Shown: in pieces, positions 5,407 through 7,848 of the stretch
Position numbering within the stretch: position 1 is the stretch's first letter
Layout: every line of letters starts with the position of its first letter
DNA from: Crocinitomicaceae bacterium
Lineage (GTDB): Bacteria > Bacteroidota > Bacteroidia > Flavobacteriales_D > Crocinitomicaceae
Assembly: GCA_030833265.1 (NCBI GenBank)
Contig: JAURHO010000074.1
Span: 1-7,848 of the forward strand
DNA length: 7,848 nt
Reading direction: 5' to 3'
Position numbers and translations under genes: made by a program
The notes under the pieces: model-generated
The model's input: only the letters and a program-made list of their open reading frames with translations
Database searches by the model: none
What the model was told of the DNA's origin: nothing

Positions 5407-7473
5407 ATGTCAAAAGCATCATATACTGTTACTGCAGCACTCCCTTACGCCAACGGACCCCTTCATTTAGGACACGTTGCTGGCGTCTATTTACCCGCCG
5501 ATATCTTTGTGCGTTTCTTGCGCATGAATGGCCACGATGTCGCTTTTATTTGTGGTTCAGATGAACACGGTGCAGCTATCACACTACGCGCTAAAAAAGA
5601 AGGTCTTAGCCCAAAAGATATTGTAGATAAATACGATGGCATTATCAGAAATGCTTTCAAAGACTTCAATATCAGTTTTGATATTTTTCACCGCACCTCT
5701 TCAGCCCTACACCACGAAACTTCTGCTGCCTTCTTCAAAAAACTCTATGACCAAGGGCAATTCACAGAAGAAGTTTCTGAACAGTACTATGACGAACAGT
5801 TTCAGCAGTTTTTAGCAGACCGCTATATCACCGGAACTTGCCCCAAATGTCAAAATGCAGGCGCATACGGCGATCAATGCGAGAAGTGTGGATCTGACCT
5901 CAGCCCTACTGACCTCATCAACCCTACTTCAACGTTAAGTGGCAGCAAGCCCGTACTCAGAAGTACTTCGCATTGGTACCTTCCAATGGACCAACACGAA
6001 GCTTGGCTGAAAGACTGGATCCAAGAAGGAATACTTGATGGACAAAAACAACACGAACCCAAAGAATGGCGCAACCAAGTCATTGGACAGTGCATGTCTT
6101 GGATCAACGGTGGCTTAAAACCACGCGCCATGACCCGAGACCTCGATTGGGGTGTGAAGGTGCCACTACCCGGTGCCGATGGCAAAGTACTATATGTTTG
6201 GCTCGATGCGCCAATTGGCTATATCTCAGCCACCAAACAATGGGCGCTCGACAACGGCAAAGATTGGGAGCAATATTGGCTTAAATCAAAAGCCCAAGAC
6301 CGTAAATTGGTGCACTTCATTGGTAAAGACAACATCGTTTTTCATGCGATCATCTTCCCAATTCTGCTCAAAAACCATGGTGACTTCATTTTGCCAGACA
6401 ACGTGCCGGCCTATGAATTCTTAAACCTCGAAGGCGACAAATTCTCCACCTCTAGAAATTGGGCAGTTTGGCTTCACGAATATTTAGAGGCCTACCCGGA
6501 CAAAACCGACGAGCTCAAATATGTCCTTACAGCAATTGCCCCAGAAACCAAAGATTCAGAATTTACTTGGAAAGAATTCCAGACGCGCGTTAACTCAGAG
6601 CTTGCCGATATCTTTGGCAACTTCGTAAACAGGACCTTGGTCTTGACCAATAAATATTACGAAGGAAGCGTACCCGCAGCAGGTGCTTTTACCCCTGAAG
6701 ACCAACAAATCATTGCGCAAATTCAAGAAATTCCGGGCCGCATCTCAAAATTGGCCTATGCCTACAAACTCCGAGAGGCACAAGCTGAAATGATGAATTT
6801 TGCCAGAATTGGCAATAAATATTTAGCCGACAACGAGCCTTGGAAATTAGTCAAAACCGATCCTGAGCGCGTGCAAACCATTATGCACATCGCCCTGCAA
6901 ATCACGGCTAATCTCCAGATTGCTTGTCAGCTCTTCTTGCCAGCCACAGCCGCCAAACTCGGCTCAATGCTCAATGCTTCTTGGACAACTTTCCAAGACC
7001 TCGGGCGCATTGACCTTTTACAAGCTGGTCATCAAATTGGCGAAGTTCAAATCTTATTTTCAAAAATCGAAGACACACTTGTTGAAACCGAAGTTGGCAA
7101 ACTCAAGGCAAGCAGTGCTGTTCAAAGTAAATATCCTCCTATGAAAGAAGCAATTGCATTTGATGATTTCTCCAAAATGGACCTCCGCATGGGTACCATT
7201 CTTGCCGCTCAAAAAGTTGAGAAAGCAGACAAACTGCTCCAACTCACCGTTGACACCGGCATTGACCAACGCACCATTGTCTCAGGCATCGCCGAACACT
7301 ACGCCCCAACAGACATCATTGGCAAAACTGTACTTGTTTTACTCAACCTCGAACCAAGAAAAATTCGCGGCATCGAATCTCAAGGCATGATCTTAATGGC
7401 TGAAAACGAGGAAGGTAAACTAAGCTTCTTAGCTTCCGAACAAGATTTCGGCGCAGGTCCAACAGTTCGCTAA
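5407..7473 (+). CDS. metG: Methionyl-tRNA synthetase with C-terminal tRNA-binding domain
   Basis: MetRS of 688 residues, the long form, which charges initiator and elongator tRNA-Met with methionine in the cytoplasm. The class I catalytic core begins at YTVTAALPYANGPLHLGHVAG, with the HIGH motif as HLGH (20-23). A zinc knuckle uses Cys145, Cys148, Cys158 and Cys161. The second signature appears as KFSTS (345-349) in EGDKFSTSRNWAVW, a known variant of KMSKS. The anticodon-binding helical domain spans about 385-545. The C-terminal EMAP-II/Arc1p-like tRNA-binding domain runs from about 586 (DDFSKMDLRMGTIL) to the end, with LVLLNLEPRKIRGIESQGM. An in-frame ATG at 5353 exists but would place the promoter box and part of the terminator inside the coding sequence, so 5407 is preferred. 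A tRNA-fMet gene follows on the same strand, and no terminator is seen between them. Confidence 0.97.
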   Translation: MSKASYTVTAALPYANGPLHLGHVAGVYLPADIFVRFLRMNGHDVAFICGSDEHGAAITLRAKKEGLSPKDIVDKYDGIIRNAFKDFNISFDIFHRTSSALHHETSAAFFKKLYDQGQFTEEVSEQYYDEQFQQFLADRYITGTCPKCQNAGAYGDQCEKCGSDLSPTDLINPTSTLSGSKPVLRSTSHWYLPMDQHEAWLKDWIQEGILDGQKQHEPKEWRNQVIGQCMSWINGGLKPRAMTRDLDWGVKVPLPGADGKVLYVWLDAPIGYISATKQWALDNGKDWEQYWLKSKAQDRKLVHFIGKDNIVFHAIIFPILLKNHGDFILPDNVPAYEFLNLEGDKFSTSRNWAVWLHEYLEAYPDKTDELKYVLTAIAPETKDSEFTWKEFQTRVNSELADIFGNFVNRTLVLTNKYYEGSVPAAGAFTPEDQQIIAQIQEIPGRISKLAYAYKLREAQAEMMNFARIGNKYLADNEPWKLVKTDPERVQTIMHIALQITANLQIACQLFLPATAAKLGSMLNASWTTFQDLGRIDLLQAGHQIGEVQILFSKIEDTLVETEVGKLKASSAVQSKYPPMKEAIAFDDFSKMDLRMGTILAAQKVEKADKLLQLTVDTGIDQRTIVSGIAEHYAPTDIIGKTVLVLLNLEPRKIRGIESQGMILMAENEEGKLSFLASEQDFGAGPTVR

Positions 7474-7481
7474 CGATTTTT

Positions 7482-7512
7482 TTTGCAGAACTTAAAAAAG
7501 TTCGTATCTTTG
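7482..7512 (+). promoter_or_regulatory. Consensus promoter of the tRNA-fMet gene
   Basis: TTTG (7482-7485), exactly 19 bases, then TATCTTTG (7505-7512): both boxes match the Bacteroidota consensus perfectly. This is the best promoter in the window, as expected for a tRNA gene. Transcription should start near 7517-7520, leaving a leader of roughly 30 bases to be removed by RNase P. Confidence 0.8.
7488..7503. repeat. Perfect palindrome in the spacer of the tRNA-fMet promoter
   Basis: GAACTT (7488-7493) and AAGTTC (7498-7503) are exact inverted repeats separated by AAAA. They fill the spacer between the -33 and -7 boxes. It could be an operator or only a weak hairpin after metG; the T-tract lies before it rather than after, so it does not look like a terminator. 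Confidence 0.6.
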
Positions 7513-7550
7513 TAGTCCCAATACGGAAAACAACACGTTTCAAGATATAT

Positions 7551-7623
7551 TGCGGGGTGGAGCAGTTGGTAGCTCGTCGGGCTCATAACCCGAAGGCCAT
7601 CGGTTCGAGTCCGGTCCCCGCTA
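7551..7623 (+). tRNA. Initiator tRNA-fMet (anticodon CAT)
   Basis: A full cloverleaf of 73 bases can be drawn. Acceptor stem GCGGGG pairs with CCCCGC. The D arm is GAGC/GCTC. The anticodon stem is TCGGG/CCCGA with loop CTCATAA and anticodon CAT (7584-7586). The T arm is ATCGG/CCGGT with loop TTCGAGT, and the discriminator is A7623. Three features mark it as the initiator rather than elongator Met or tRNA-Ile2: no pairing at positions 1 and 72 (T opposite T), three consecutive G-C pairs next to the anticodon loop, and an A11-U24 pair in the D stem. It is also very close to E. coli tRNA-fMet in sequence. CCA is not encoded; CTA follows, so CCA must be added after transcription. The gene has its own promoter upstream and a terminator seven bases downstream. 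Confidence 0.96.
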
Positions 7624-7629
7624 CTAAGA

Positions 7630-7658
7630 AAAGCCAGTCAGAAATGACTGGCTTTTTT
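7630..7658 (+). terminator. Intrinsic terminator of the tRNA-fMet gene
   Basis: An 11-bp perfect stem, AAAGCCAGTCA (7630-7640) with TGACTGGCTTT (7645-7655), closes on a GAAA (GNRA) tetraloop. It is followed by further T residues to 7658. Confidence 0.95.
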
Positions 7659-7665
7659 ATTGGAT

Positions 7666-7848
7666 TGTCTCGTCCTAGAAAAAGTTGACTATAAATTCAA
7701 TTATATGTCAAATAAAAAGGAAAAAGTCAAAAAGTCAAATCCCCCACAAATCTACAGTGAGGCATTTAAACGTCAGGTTGTAAAGGAATTAGAAAGCGGT
7801 TTAAACACAAAGGCGGGTTTAAAGCGGAAATATGGAATAGCTGGAAAC
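7666..7848 (+). mobile_element. Left end of an IS3-type insertion sequence (runs off right edge)
   Basis: A transposase OrfA gene begins at 7705. The 39 bases before it start with TGTCTCGTCCTAG (7666-7678) followed by GTTGAC, which has the look of an IS3-family left inverted repeat (5'-TG end, TGTCTCGTCC...GTTGAC). The exact boundary is inferred, because the right end, its matching repeat and the target duplication are outside the window. The element lies about seven bases beyond the tRNA-fMet terminator. Confidence 0.65.
7705..7848 (+). CDS. IS3-type transposase OrfA, N-terminal 48 residues
   Basis: An open frame of 48 codons from ATG 7705 runs to the window edge. After a lysine-rich start (SNKKEKVKKSN) it reads IYSEAFKRQVVKELESGLNT, then LKRKYGIAGN. 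This is the typical beginning of the helix-turn-helix domain of IS3-family OrfA proteins (HTH_Tnp_1 class), which binds the IS ends. In that family OrfA is normally followed by an overlapping OrfB with the DDE catalytic domain, made as a fusion by frameshifting; none of that is in the window. No Shine-Dalgarno sequence or good promoter is visible before the ATG. Whether the element is intact cannot be told. Confidence 0.8.
   Translation, partial: MSNKKEKVKKSNPPQIYSEAFKRQVVKELESGLNTKAGLKRKYGIAGN

Noticed and set aside
6920..7390. Plus-strand frames at 6920-7144 and 7154-7390 and minus-strand frame 7060-7269
   Set aside because: All overlap the conserved C-terminal part of metG in other frames and have no recognisable product.
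7600..7623. tRNA-fMet 3' end as a phage or island attachment site
   Set aside because: No second copy of the tRNA 3' end and no integrase gene appear in the window; the adjacent mobile element looks like an IS3-type element, which does not integrate that way.

Overview
The window comes from a member of the Bacteroidota, most likely the Flavobacteriales or a near relative. Four things point there. One protein carries a C-terminal type IX secretion (T9SS) sorting domain. Start codons lack Shine-Dalgarno sequences and sit behind A-rich leaders. Several genes have the Bacteroidota promoter form TTTG-N19/20-TAnnTTTG. The superoxide dismutase, PiT transporter and MetRS also have the flavobacterial look. 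Species cannot be named from this sequence alone.

Layout, left to right. On the minus strand, running off the left edge, is the 5' end of a YgiQ-type radical SAM gene. It is divergent from a Fe/Mn superoxide dismutase gene that ends at a strong intrinsic terminator. Next is a two-gene phosphate unit: a PhoU-like DUF47 protein followed 29 bp later by a PiT-family phosphate transporter, closed by a second terminator. Then comes a secreted, PA-domain-bearing, T9SS-sorted protein with its own promoter and terminator. It is followed by methionyl-tRNA synthetase (metG, with C-terminal tRNA-binding domain), whose apparently leaderless promoter abuts the preceding terminator. A gene for initiator tRNA-fMet follows 77 bp after metG, with a near-consensus promoter and a strong terminator. 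The right edge is the left end of an IS3-type insertion sequence, with the first 48 codons of its OrfA.

How the genes relate. The DUF47 and PiT genes are a functional pair for low-affinity phosphate uptake. metG and tRNA-fMet form an enzyme and substrate pair at the start of translation; no clear terminator separates them, so read-through is possible. The superoxide dismutase, YgiQ and T9SS genes look like independent units.

There is no stretch over 300 bases without a gene. The intergenic gaps (about 30 to 230 bp) are filled with promoters, terminators, the tRNA and the IS end. I see no CRISPR array, phage module, toxin-antitoxin pair or clear unknown multi-gene system. Most of the window is ordinary core genome. 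The most interesting points are the metG/tRNA-fMet arrangement with a palindrome inside the tRNA promoter, the unassigned part of the T9SS protein, the long insert in the phosphate transporter, and the IS placed just behind the tRNA terminator.
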